From: Rhizobium leguminosarum
GTDB lineage: Bacteria; Pseudomonadota; Alphaproteobacteria; Rhizobiales; Rhizobiaceae
NCBI RefSeq assembly: GCF_001652265.1
Contig: NZ_LWBS01000011.1
Coordinates: forward strand, 62,001 to 126,000
Direction: 5' to 3'
Length of the DNA stretch: 64,000 nucleotides
The notes beneath the pieces were generated by a model that saw only the letters and a program-made list of their open reading frames with translations, had not been told where the DNA came from and ran no database searches. Of the stretch, positions 54,609 through 62,360 are shown piece by piece (positions within the stretch are counted from its first letter, which is position 1; every line of letters begins with the position of its first letter). The position numbers and the translations under genes are program-made.

Positions 54609-55130
54609 CTAGAATTCCTGAACGAATTCGCACGCCAGCAAGGTTTTGCCGGGCAGGGCGTTGCCTTGGCGGGCAACGATGGAGACCTTTCCAGGCCCGG
54701 CCATTCCGGGTTCGGGCTGCAGATCTGCCGGCAGCTCGCGCGAATAGCCCTTGGTGGATGTGCCGAGCAGGTCCGAGGTCTCCGGCTTCAAACCGTATTT
54801 TGCGGCCAGATCGTCAGCGCGCTCGCCTTCGACCAAAATTCCAACCGCGTTGCTTGCAAAGAAAACCTCGGTCGACTTAAAGCCGTCGCGGTCTATCTGG
54901 TTTGGGAGTTTGTAGATTGCCGCACCCAAGGATGACGTGTCCGGCTTGGCCAGAGCTTCCACGACATCATAGATCTTCATTGCCGATGTCATCGTATAGG
55001 GTGGCTCGCAAAGGGCTGCGTCAAAGAACTTGTCATTGGCCGAATCGGCCAGAACCTGCCCGGCCTGAAATGCCGCAGAAGCGACGCATGCGGAGAAGGC
55101 GGCGTAGCGAATGAATTTGGCGTTGTGCAT
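54609..55130 (-). CDS. Exported protein of unknown function
   Basis: 173 residues from the ATG at 55130. Signal peptide about 1-27 (ending GQVLA-DS), then a soluble periplasmic domain with alpha/beta character (FFDAALCEPPYTM; SSLGAAIYKLPNQ). Two Cys (ALCEPP; LACEFV) could form a disulfide. No family is recognised. Isolated gene in the accessory-like zone. Confidence 0.6.
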   Translation of the reverse strand: MHNAKFIRYAAFSACVASAAFQAGQVLADSANDKFFDAALCEPPYTMTSAMKIYDVVEALAKPDTSSLGAAIYKLPNQIDRDGFKSTEVFFASNAVGILVEGERADDLAAKYGLKPETSDLLGTSTKGYSRELPADLQPEPGMAGPGKVSIVARQGNALPGKTLLACEFVQEF

Positions 55131-55478
55131 GAAACATTCCCGAGAAAGTGGCTGTCGTGGATTGGTGAGGTGCAAATGCCTAGGGGATTCGAAGTAATTA
55201 TGCCACCTCAAGTTTAATCTCTCGGTCCCGGAAAATACCCTCCGCCAGAGACGCTTGTCGCGCGTGGACCGCTCCGGCAGATCGCAACGGCAATCAGCGC
55301 TGCGGCGAGTGCCGGAACTCTGATTCGTCTGATCTCTGAAGCGAAGGATTGAAGTCCGCCTTAGCGCCGATTCACCCGTTTATTTGCCGTCAGCGACCGA
55401 CCCAGCGGTTGAGAGATCAAGGTTAAGCTTTTTTCATCGGCCGCTCCAGTCTCTGCCGCCAGGCAGCGAAGCGAAAAA
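55131..55478. other. Intergenic stretch without a recognised feature
   Basis: Contains the likely promoter of the leftward exported protein at its left end. No complete frame with coding character, repeat or RNA was seen. Confidence 0.4.
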
Positions 55479-55844
55479 CTATTGAGCGGTCGGGTAGTCT
55501 CTCAAAAAGTCTTCCTGTTCTTTTTTTCCGAACAAGGATGAGTAATAGCCGCTGCAAACCAGATATGAGCACTCATCCGGGTTGCCCGTTTGCCAGCCCG
55601 GCTGGCAGAGGACGACGTGATGGAATTTGGCATTGCAAAGTCCGTGGTTTGCTAAGAGCCGCGGATCGTTTCCGAAATACGCGCTTATGGCTTTCTCGCG
55701 AGTCCATCCAGGAACGACTTTCCAATCAGCGTCGCCGCCCTCATCGGTCACATTGGCGATCGCACAGAACGACCAGTTAGATATCACGATCGGCTGATCG
55801 CAGGAAAAAGCCTGAACGGCGCTTCCCAGCAAGATCGAAATCAA
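55479..55844 (-). CDS. Small exported cysteine-rich protein, uncertain start
   Basis: 121 residues. The only available start in the open frame is TTG at 55844, giving a short signal-like N-terminus (MISILLGSAVQAFS). The mature part has five Cys in NWSFCAIANV, NHGLCNAKFHHVVLCQPGW and DECSYLVCSGYY, and resembles secreted disulfide-rich proteins. No family recognised. The lack of an ATG and the unusual composition make it uncertain as a gene; it could also be the 3' part of a longer decayed one. Confidence 0.45.
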   Translation of the reverse strand: MISILLGSAVQAFSCDQPIVISNWSFCAIANVTDEGGDADWKVVPGWTREKAISAYFGNDPRLLANHGLCNAKFHHVVLCQPGWQTGNPDECSYLVCSGYYSSLFGKKEQEDFLRDYPTAQ

Positions 55845-56182
55845 ATGCCAGCAATCGCCGGACGCAAACGACCACGCTCTTCTCCCCCATGCCGCTTATT
55901 TGCATCGCGCTTCTACCCCCGAGATTCATTGCAGCGATCCTAGCAGAAGGGACTCGATAATAGAAGTTCCCAACTAAGAATATTTTCCTAGTTCATGGAT
56001 CGTTCTTGCGCTAGGTTTGCAGCCATTGCAACCACGGACTGTTAGATGTTGAGCAAATTTTTTCTCAGAGATGGGGCGATGATGTGGACGAGCTTTGGCC
56101 GTCACGCGCTGCATGAACGGAGTTCCCGCAACGGGCTCGGGAAGGCGGGCGGATATCGACCGACAACACGGGCCAGGGGCTG
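55845..56182. other. Intergenic stretch before the winged-helix-like gene
   Basis: About 340 bp, AT-rich around 55955-56070. It must hold the rightward promoter for the gene at 56183. No repeat or RNA recognised. Confidence 0.4.
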
Positions 56183-56770
56183 ATGGCGGAATTCAACCCT
56201 CGCGACAAAAGCCGAACCAGCCAGGGCAAGACGCGGGCGATGGTGCGCAAGCATACCGCTCCGCCGGGCGCGGCAGATGACGGCAGTCTTCGCTGGCAAT
56301 GGTTCACCATTCAGTTGCTGGAATCTGCGGCCTTCACGACATTGAGTGCGAATGCCTGCCGCGCCTTCTTCCGCATCGTCATCGAGCACACGTCGCATGC
56401 CGCCTTGGAAAACGGCAAGCTGATCGTAACCCACCCTCAGTTCGTGTCCTACGGCGTGACCGGCGAATATGTGGCCGATGCGATCGACGAGCTTGAATAT
56501 AAGGGGCTGATAAAAGTTCGTCGCGGCCGGGCAGGCAGCGGGGTCGCGCATCCCAACCGGTTCACGCTGACTTTTGTCGGTGACCATGAAGGGGCGCCAC
56601 CCACCGACGAGTGGAAGCAATGCACGGCGGAAAGATGCCGGAAATGGTCCGAGACCGACCGCAAGATTGCCGCCGACAAACGCGGGCGCGTCGGCAGGAA
56701 GAAAAAAATCCCACTTCGGAATCCCGAAATCCCCCCGCTTCGGGATTCCGAAATCCGCCGCGCTTCGTGA
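56183..56770 (+). CDS. Predicted winged-helix DNA-binding protein next to palindromic repeats
   Basis: 195 residues. A basic N-terminus (MAEFNPRDKSRTSQGKTRAMV) is followed by a helical core WFTIQLLESAAFTTLSANACRAFFRIVIEHTSH. A likely winged-helix follows: VSYGVTGEYVADAIDELEYKGLIKVRRG, which reads like replication-initiator or MarR-like wings. The C-terminal 40 residues are basic and coded across the first two palindromes. Function is not known; a replication-initiator-like, phage or repressor role is inferred from shape only. I recall similar hypothetical proteins with such repeats in rhizobia. Confidence 0.6.
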   Translation: MAEFNPRDKSRTSQGKTRAMVRKHTAPPGAADDGSLRWQWFTIQLLESAAFTTLSANACRAFFRIVIEHTSHAALENGKLIVTHPQFVSYGVTGEYVADAIDELEYKGLIKVRRGRAGSGVAHPNRFTLTFVGDHEGAPPTDEWKQCTAERCRKWSETDRKIAADKRGRVGRKKKIPLRNPEIPPLRDSEIRRAS

Positions 56771-56831
56771 CCTGTGCAGGTGAAGAAACGTTGAATGAAT
56801 TCAATGCCCCAACCAATTTCGGGATTCCGAA
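56715..56831. repeat. Three copies of a 14-bp near-palindrome
   Basis: TTCGGAATCCCGAA at 56715-56728, then TTCGGGATTCCGAA at 56739-56752 and 56818-56831; copy 1 is the exact reverse complement of the other two. The first two start 24 bp apart, which is near two helical turns plus. They lie in the 3' end of the gene at 56183 and just after it. The most likely reading is binding sites for that protein. Confidence 0.75.
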
Positions 56832-56905
56832 GTGCTATATAGATCTTGGTGGGGGAGTGCCGGCATGGAGCAAAGAAGCATTCGCTCGGACACATCCAGC
56901 CGCAG

Positions 56906-58306
56906 TCAGAACATGGTGTAGCCGGGCGTCAGTGTGGCGAGCGGATCGTAGCGCTGCTTGGCGTCATGGAGCAGCGACCATCTCGGCCCGAAGTGATCCT
57001 TCCAGTCGTTCTGCGACATGGGAAACGCACTCACGGGGTAGAGAATACCGCCCGCGTCGCGAAGCCGCTTGTAGACCACGCGGTTCCCTGCGACCATCTG
57101 GTCCGCCTTGGCCGCGTCCTTCGATGCCGGGATGCGGATGAGATTGAACGGGAAGGCGACGCTCTCATCCGGCATCCGGACAAGGGGCGTATGCAGCGCC
57201 TTTGTGAACATCGGGTAATAGGTAATCCGTCCGAAAGGACCGACATCCGAGTTGTTGAGCTCGGCCAGAATGTCGCCGGCAAGCTGCTCGGCGTTGGAGC
57301 CGCGCAGGAATGTCAGCAGCCACGGATGAGGATGAAACCATTGGCCGTTCGAACGAAGCAGGCTTTCCAGGCGCGCAAACGCGTTGAGATCCTCGTTATA
57401 GGTCAGATCGGAAATCACCGCCGCGCTGCGCTGATCCGACAAGCCGGCGAGCACGGCATCATTGTCGGGAGCCGCCTGGCCGTCGTAGTGGACGGCACCC
57501 TCGAGCTGATATCGCCAGGCGCCGGCGCCGTCGGGTAGAATGGCGCCCTGCAGTTGATCGAAACGGCCGTCGGTAAGCACCGTCCGCTGATCGGCCGTCA
57601 AGGAGCGCAAATCGGCGTAAAACAGGTTGAACCGCCGAACCCGTTGCGGGGCTGGCACCAGACGCAAGGTGGCCCGCGTGATGATGCCGCATTGGCCAAG
57701 CCCCGCACGGATGGCGTCGAAAAGATCCGGATTTGAGTTTGGTGAACACGTGAGTTGACGACCGTCACCGGTCACCACATTGTCGGTCTGCATGCCGTAT
57801 CGCAATGTTGTCGGGCCTATGCCGCCGACAGCAAGCGTGCCGCCCACGGACAGTTCAAGATAATTCGTGAGCACCGGCGGCGTCAGCCCATGCGGCAAGG
57901 CGGCGTCGAGAACGGCCCTCCATGTCGCGCCGGCATCGACAGTGATGCGATCCGGCTGGACATCATGGATCGTGCGCATCGATGTCATGTCGAGCACGCC
58001 GCCGCCCTCCGCCATCGCCCGGCCGAAGACCGAATGGCCCTGTCCACGGGCCGCGACCTTCAAACCCCGGCTTGCTGCCCACGGCATCAGCTCGGTGATA
58101 CCGGCCGCCGATGCCGGTTTGAGAACGGCCTGCGGTTTCCTATGAATGAGGTGGCCGAAATCCTCTGCCGCTGCGGTGACGGCATCGCCGGCGACGGACG
58201 GAGCCACTCCCGCCTTCGCGGCCGCTGCCAGACCGGTGGCCTTTGCCGCCAGCGCGGCGGTCGCGGTGAGGCCTGCACACAGCAGTGTCCGTTTGTTCGT
58301 GGTCAT
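56906..58306 (-). CDS. FAD-dependent oxidoreductase similar to cytokinin dehydrogenase
   Basis: 466 residues with an N-terminal export-type segment (about 1-36, KRTLLCAGLTATAALAAK). The FAD-binding domain has RGQGHSVFGRAMAEGG, the GHS motif whose His (about 91) carries FAD covalently in plant cytokinin oxidase. It also has SVGGTLAVGGIGPTTLRYG. The C-terminal cytokinin-binding-type end has HFGPRWSLLHDAKQRYDP then TPGYTMF. In plant enzymes this region reads NVLEMDVITGxGE; here DNV is joined straight to VTGDG, so about five residues are missing. Substrate unproven; other BBE-type oxidases cannot be excluded. Confidence 0.75.
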   Translation of the reverse strand: MTTNKRTLLCAGLTATAALAAKATGLAAAAKAGVAPSVAGDAVTAAAEDFGHLIHRKPQAVLKPASAAGITELMPWAASRGLKVAARGQGHSVFGRAMAEGGGVLDMTSMRTIHDVQPDRITVDAGATWRAVLDAALPHGLTPPVLTNYLELSVGGTLAVGGIGPTTLRYGMQTDNVVTGDGRQLTCSPNSNPDLFDAIRAGLGQCGIITRATLRLVPAPQRVRRFNLFYADLRSLTADQRTVLTDGRFDQLQGAILPDGAGAWRYQLEGAVHYDGQAAPDNDAVLAGLSDQRSAAVISDLTYNEDLNAFARLESLLRSNGQWFHPHPWLLTFLRGSNAEQLAGDILAELNNSDVGPFGRITYYPMFTKALHTPLVRMPDESVAFPFNLIRIPASKDAAKADQMVAGNRVVYKRLRDAGGILYPVSAFPMSQNDWKDHFGPRWSLLHDAKQRYDPLATLTPGYTMF

Positions 58307-58441
58307 GATGCGCTCCTCTCTTGGGTGACAGGCAAATGGGTGACAGGCAAAAGACGCGTCGGCATTCCATATCGGGTGCCCGCTGACCGAGACAACCGGC
58401 TGCGATTGACGTAGACTCTTCCGAAGATCGGGAGAGTTTCG

Positions 58442-58974
58442 ATGGACCGGTTGGATGATCTTGCAGCCTTCGTGGCGATTATCGAAAAGGGCAGCCAGAC
58501 GGCTGCTGCCCGCGACTTATGCCCGACTCCGGGCTCAAGGCCAGACGCATCGGCGAATTGCGTGTCGTGATATTTGGCGCACCGGCCTATTTCGCCCGGC
58601 ACGGCCGCCCCGGACATCCCGATGATCTTGAAAACCATCACTGCGTTCTGCACGCCGCCGATGATACGGACATCGAGAAGTGGCCGTTCCGTATCGAAGG
58701 CAAGTACAAGAGCGTTCGCGTCCATGGACGCTTCAAGACGGATAGCGCCGCTGCCGCCCATGTTGCCGTCGCACGCGGGCTTGGAGTCGGCCGCGCGCCG
58801 CTCTGGCAGATCCGCCGCCTGGTCGACGATGATGTCGTTCAGGTGGTTCTCGAGGACTTCGAAATCACCAGGATTCCCATTCACGCCGTCTGGCCATCCA
58901 CAAAGATACCCCTTGCGAAAACCAAATTGTTCGCAGACTTCCTGGCCGCACGATTAAAGAGCGCGGATTTCTAG
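58442..58974 (+). pseudogene. LysR-family regulator with internal deletion and frameshift
   Basis: The ATG at 58442 opens MDRLDDLAAFVAIIEKGSQTAAARDL, the first helices of a LysR HTH, and then the frame stops shortly after. The next frame, from about 58517, gives PDSGLKARRIGELRVVIFGAPAYFARHGRP and LGVGRAPLWQIRRLVDDDVVQVVLED, which is the C-terminal effector domain. About 130 residues between them (rest of the HTH, linker and half of the effector domain) are absent. Divergent from the FAD-oxidase gene, so it was probably its regulator. Not functional as read. Confidence 0.8.
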
Positions 58975-58993
58975 CACGATGCGAGAATTGAAA

Positions 58994-59039
58994 GCATCAG
59001 AGCACAGTGCGTCCGAAAGGACGCGCTCCGCTCCGATGC
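58994..59039. repeat. Dispersed palindromic repeat, copy 6 (diverged)
   Basis: GCATCAGAGCAC ... GCTCCGATGC outer arms and GTGCGTCCgaaaGGACGCGC inner hairpin. Similar layout to the family, with changed sequence. Lies between the LysR remnant and the methyltransferase. Confidence 0.5.
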
Positions 59040-59080
59040 ATATCGCTCAAAAGTCTGCAGCGGTCACCAGATGAAGAGAC

Positions 59081-59803
59081 TTAATGCAAAGATACCGATC
59101 TGCTTTGGCCACGGCACTTGGCCACGATCAGGAACTCCGTCTCCCGTCCCCCGATCTTTCCGGCAGAAGTGGTGCGAAGCAGAAGACCGAAAGCTTCATA
59201 GAGCCAATAAAGTGGGGGAATTCGGTCCTTGAGCGCGTGCACCTGTGTCGACACATACTCGCCGACGAAGACGACATCCATGCCGAGTTCCTTCAATGTC
59301 CCGGCAATCTCCGAATGGGATGCCTCTGCGGCGTGCTCGACGCGAAATGGCGCATAGCCCGGTTTTCCGGCGTTTTTCTGCCTGAGAACGTAGCGATAAA
59401 ACAAGACGTGGGTCCACCAGGGCGTCAGATCGGTGAAGATCCCCTTGGCTGAGTTCAGGATCGGACCCTTGACGAACACCAGACCACCGGGAGACAGGGT
59501 GTCATGGGCTCTCAACAAGGCAGAGCGCGGGCTTTCCAAATGCTCTAGAACGTCCCAGAAGACGCAGGCGTCGAAGTGACGATCCCCATAGTCGATGGTT
59601 TGAGCATCGCCGAGGATCCGCTCGGCCGCGTCCCTGTTCTTCTCGAGCTGCTCCTTGGAGATATCAACGACGGTATATCTGGCACCCTTCAAGGGGATAT
59701 GCGTGCGAGAGCCGCCTCCAACCTCAAGGATATCTGTGTTGTTGTTGCCGGAAAACGCAGATTGTGCGTGCGACAGCGCGTCGTTTACCCACGGCGAAGC
59801 CAT
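59081..59803 (-). CDS. Class I SAM-dependent methyltransferase
   Basis: 240 residues of the UbiE/COQ5-like fold. Motif I is DILEVGGGSRTHIP with the Gly-rich loop; CVFWDVLEHLESPRSAL and LSPGGLVFVKGPI are motifs IV-V. Membrane-proximal aromatic residues (PLYWLYEAFGLLLR) in the C-terminal region hint at a lipid or polysaccharide substrate, but this is not certain. Neighbours give no clue. Length and completeness look fine. Confidence 0.8.
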   Translation of the reverse strand: MASPWVNDALSHAQSAFSGNNNTDILEVGGGSRTHIPLKGARYTVVDISKEQLEKNRDAAERILGDAQTIDYGDRHFDACVFWDVLEHLESPRSALLRAHDTLSPGGLVFVKGPILNSAKGIFTDLTPWWTHVLFYRYVLRQKNAGKPGYAPFRVEHAAEASHSEIAGTLKELGMDVVFVGEYVSTQVHALKDRIPPLYWLYEAFGLLLRTTSAGKIGGRETEFLIVAKCRGQSRSVSLH

Positions 59804-60001
59804 AATCCTTCCCTCCTGAAAGATTAGTGTCTACGACTATAAGTAAGCATTAATATACTATTTTAGCAATATTTTAAACATCTCTGGGACAGGCGGCGCC
59901 GTCCGGCCGAAATTGAGGTAAGCCGTCTGCCTAGTTTCGCGCAACCTTCCTGATGTATCCGCAGGTTTGGTGATTCAGAGGCGCTTCAGCCGGAGGAATG
60001 C

Positions 60002-60322
60002 ATGACGGTGGGAATTTTTCGGGCTCTGGCTGCCCTGGCGATCATGACGGGCCTTGGCGGCTGCATCGACCATGCCAATGATCCCGTACTCCTGGCGGTC
60101 GGCGTGCCGGTCAATCCGCCAGCTGTCGCGCATGGGCTTTGCATGACCGACGGCAACGCCATGTATGACGAGGCGAGGAAGCAGTATCAGCTGCGCGCCC
60201 AACTGACCGGCTATGCCGGGGCCGATGAGCTGGAGGCCGAAACGATAGCGCGCGCCGCCGCCCACCGCCAATATGTCGCCTGCCTCTCCGGCCAGGGCTA
60301 CCGGACATTATACGCGAATTGA
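60002..60322 (+). CDS. Small lipoprotein
   Basis: 106 residues. Signal peptide with lipobox LGGC (Cys about 21), then a short mature domain with two further Cys (GLCMTD; VACLSGQ). GGAGG lies upstream of the ATG. Processing would need Lgt, LspA and Lnt. Function unknown. No operon partners: a 190-bp gap follows. Confidence 0.65.
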   Translation: MTVGIFRALAALAIMTGLGGCIDHANDPVLLAVGVPVNPPAVAHGLCMTDGNAMYDEARKQYQLRAQLTGYAGADELEAETIARAAAHRQYVACLSGQGYRTLYAN

Positions 60323-60513
60323 GAACAGAGAATTCAAGTTTCCTCACAAGCACTGTTTGAGCCCGTCTGCTGATCGCGACTTTTCACGTTTTTCGGCGAT
60401 TTAGTCACGCCGGATCGCCTGCAATCACGAGTTTTGGAATTGCGTGTGAGCCACGGAACTCGGCACGCCTTGAAGGCATTTTCCCGAGATAAATCCACTA
60501 AGGAGGGTTTATC

Positions 60514-60882
60514 ATGAAAATGTTCAGACTTGCCCCTTCCACCGCCGCGCTCGGCGCCCTTCTCGTGCTCGCGGCAATCGCTCCCGCGCAGGCAGCACCC
60601 GTTCAGACGGTTCCCCCGCCTGCTGTCTCTGACGTGAAAATGGTGCAATATAAAGCACATGCCGGGACTTGGCATGGCTATCATGGCTTCCGCACCGAGC
60701 GCCCCGGCACACGCCGCCATTCCGATGGCTACTGGTATCCGCTTGCCGCCTTCGGCGTCGAGTCCGGCACTACGGGCTCCGTCCGCCGGCCGGTGAATAG
60801 GCCGGCAGCCCCGGGAATGTGCAACTCCAAGTTTTCCGGATCGATCGGTCCCGGCAGCATGCCGTGTGATAACGGCTACTGA
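60514..60882 (+). CDS. Small exported protein, unknown
   Basis: 122 residues with a clear signal peptide (1-27, cleaved at AQA-AP). The mature part is Gly-, Arg- and Tyr-rich (GTWHGYHGFRTERPGT; HSDGYWYPLAAF) and ends with two Cys (MCNSKFSG; MPCDNGY). GGAGG 7 bp upstream of the ATG. Rhizobia have many short secreted proteins of this kind; no function is known. An intrinsic terminator follows. Confidence 0.65.
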   Translation: MKMFRLAPSTAALGALLVLAAIAPAQAAPVQTVPPPAVSDVKMVQYKAHAGTWHGYHGFRTERPGTRRHSDGYWYPLAAFGVESGTTGSVRRPVNRPAAPGMCNSKFSGSIGPGSMPCDNGY

Positions 60883-60897
60883 GCCGGCAAATGAAAG

Positions 60898-60916
60898 AGG
60901 CGGCGATGAGCCGCCT
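60898..60916 (+). terminator. Intrinsic terminator
   Basis: AGGCGGC / GCCGCCT stem with a 5-nt loop and TTTT tail, 16 bp after the stop of the 122-residue protein gene. Confidence 0.85.
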
Positions 60917-61033
60917 TTTTCTCGATCGGGCCGCTGCTCACATATCCGTGACCTCTTATTTGACACCGTAGTATGTGACAGATCGCCTTCCTAACTCCGG
61001 AGCGTAAATTCCCTGAATCCTCCCAAGGAGACG

Positions 61034-61339
61034 ATGATGACCACGACTTTCAAGAACGGCCTGATGGCCGCTGCCTTCGGCGCAATCCTCGGCCTCTCGG
61101 CCTTCTCGGCCACGGCAGCTCCCCTCCAGTCGAGCGCGACAGAGCAGGGTGCAGCCACGCGTCCGGTTGCGAGCCAAGAAACCACGGTGCAGCACGACCG
61201 GCGCACGACCGGTTCGATCGGCGAGCGCGCCTCGGAAACCACGGGTTCGACACATTATATGATGAACCCGAAGAAGCCGCTCAACATGGATTGCAAGCTC
61301 CGCTTCAACCCGACGAGCAGCTCCAGCTGCAATTACTAA
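61034..61339 (+). CDS. Small exported protein related in design to the one before
   Basis: 101 residues. Signal peptide (about 1-29, ending TATA-AP). Mature part Thr/Ser-rich with TTGSIGERASETTGS and a C-terminal pair of Cys (MDCKLRFN; SSCNY). GGAG upstream; the first of two adjacent ATGs is used. Same overall plan as the protein at 60514 (signal peptide, TGS-type motif, terminal Cys pair). Terminator follows. Confidence 0.65.
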   Translation: MMTTTFKNGLMAAAFGAILGLSAFSATAAPLQSSATEQGAATRPVASQETTVQHDRRTTGSIGERASETTGSTHYMMNPKKPLNMDCKLRFNPTSSSSCNY

Positions 61340-61385
61340 CGAGGCGCTCGGCCGTTCGCCATCGCGCGGCCCCCTCTGAGCTGAA

Positions 61386-61405
61386 GGGCGGCCTCCGAGC
61401 CGCCC
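61386..61405 (+). terminator. Intrinsic terminator
   Basis: GGGCGGC / GCCGCCC stem extended by CTGA/TCAG, then TTTGTT, 46 bp after the 101-residue protein gene. Confidence 0.8.
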
Positions 61406-61409
61406 TCAG

Positions 61410-61669
61410 TTTGTTGGCAGACATCGCTCTTCCCTCGGCGCCATCCTCGGCCTTGCCAGCCGGATACGACATGTCCTTCCCCAACTGTCGTTCATGCGAT
61501 GTTGCATCGAATGCAAAAATGCAATAAGTACAGAATCAGGCAAACTGTTGACAGTGGTGTTGCGAAAAGCCGCAGCCAGGAGCGATTGACGCGTATGCCT
61601 TGGAATTGCCATGCTCGCCGCGATGGTCGCATTTCGTAATCAATCGAATTTCAGACAGGTGGGATAATC
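61410..61669. other. Leader/promoter region of the methyltransferase gene
   Basis: About 260 bp without a gene. AT-rich near 61500-61560 (GCAAAAATGCAATAAGTACAG; CTGTTGACAGT), where a promoter for the gene at 61670 could lie. No repeat recognised. Confidence 0.4.
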
Positions 61670-62341
61670 ATGACTGCAAAGTCCGCACGCGCCGATTTCC
61701 TGCATTTTTTCCGCTCCTGGATCAGCAATCCGCTTCGGGTGGCGGCGATTGCGCCGTCGGGGGATTCGCTTGCCAGGATCATGACCAGTGAAATTGCCGC
61801 ACTCGACGGTCCGATCATCGAGCTCGGCCCGGGAACCGGCGTCTTTACCCGGGCGCTTCTGGCGCGCGGGGTGAGCGAGGCGGATCTGACGCTGATCGAG
61901 TATGGTCCCGAGTTCATCAATTCGCTGCAGGCGCGTTTCCCCACGGCGCGCGTGTTGCAGATGGATGCCGCCCATCTCGCCCATGCCGATATTTTCGAAG
62001 GCGAACCGGTCGGCGCTGTTGTCAGCGGCCTGCCGCTGCTCTCCATGCCGCCCCGCAAGATCGCCTCGATCATGGCCGGCGCCTTCGCCTATATGCGGCC
62101 GGGCGGGGCCGTCTATCAGTTTACCTATGGTCCGCGCTGCCCGGTACCGCGGCCGATCCTCGACCGTCTCGACCTGAAGGCGGTGCGCATCGGCGGGACA
62201 GTGCGCAACCTTCCGCCGGCGTCTGTCTACAGGATTTCGCGCAGCAAACCGCTGGAACTGTCGCGCGAGCGCATCGGCTATCGCGAGAGCGAGACTGACA
62301 TCGACGACGTCGCCGCCTTTTCCAACGAAACCGGCGGCTGA
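61670..62341 (+). CDS. pmtA: PmtA-like phospholipid N-methyltransferase
   Basis: 223 residues of the phospholipid methyltransferase type that turns phosphatidylethanolamine into phosphatidylcholine by successive methylations. N-terminal FLHFFRSWISNPLRVAAIAPSG is a typical PmtA start. The SAM motif is IIELGPGTGVFTRALL. The acceptor region VVSGLPLLSMPPRKIASIM (post-II loop) follows. Rhizobia need phosphatidylcholine for normal symbiosis, and several PmtA paralogues exist, so which one this is remains open. The TetR gene follows by 20 bp and may regulate it. Confidence 0.82.
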   Translation: MTAKSARADFLHFFRSWISNPLRVAAIAPSGDSLARIMTSEIAALDGPIIELGPGTGVFTRALLARGVSEADLTLIEYGPEFINSLQARFPTARVLQMDAAHLAHADIFEGEPVGAVVSGLPLLSMPPRKIASIMAGAFAYMRPGGAVYQFTYGPRCPVPRPILDRLDLKAVRIGGTVRNLPPASVYRISRSKPLELSRERIGYRESETDIDDVAAFSNETGG

Positions 62342-62360
62342 ACGATGATGCCGGGCCGGA

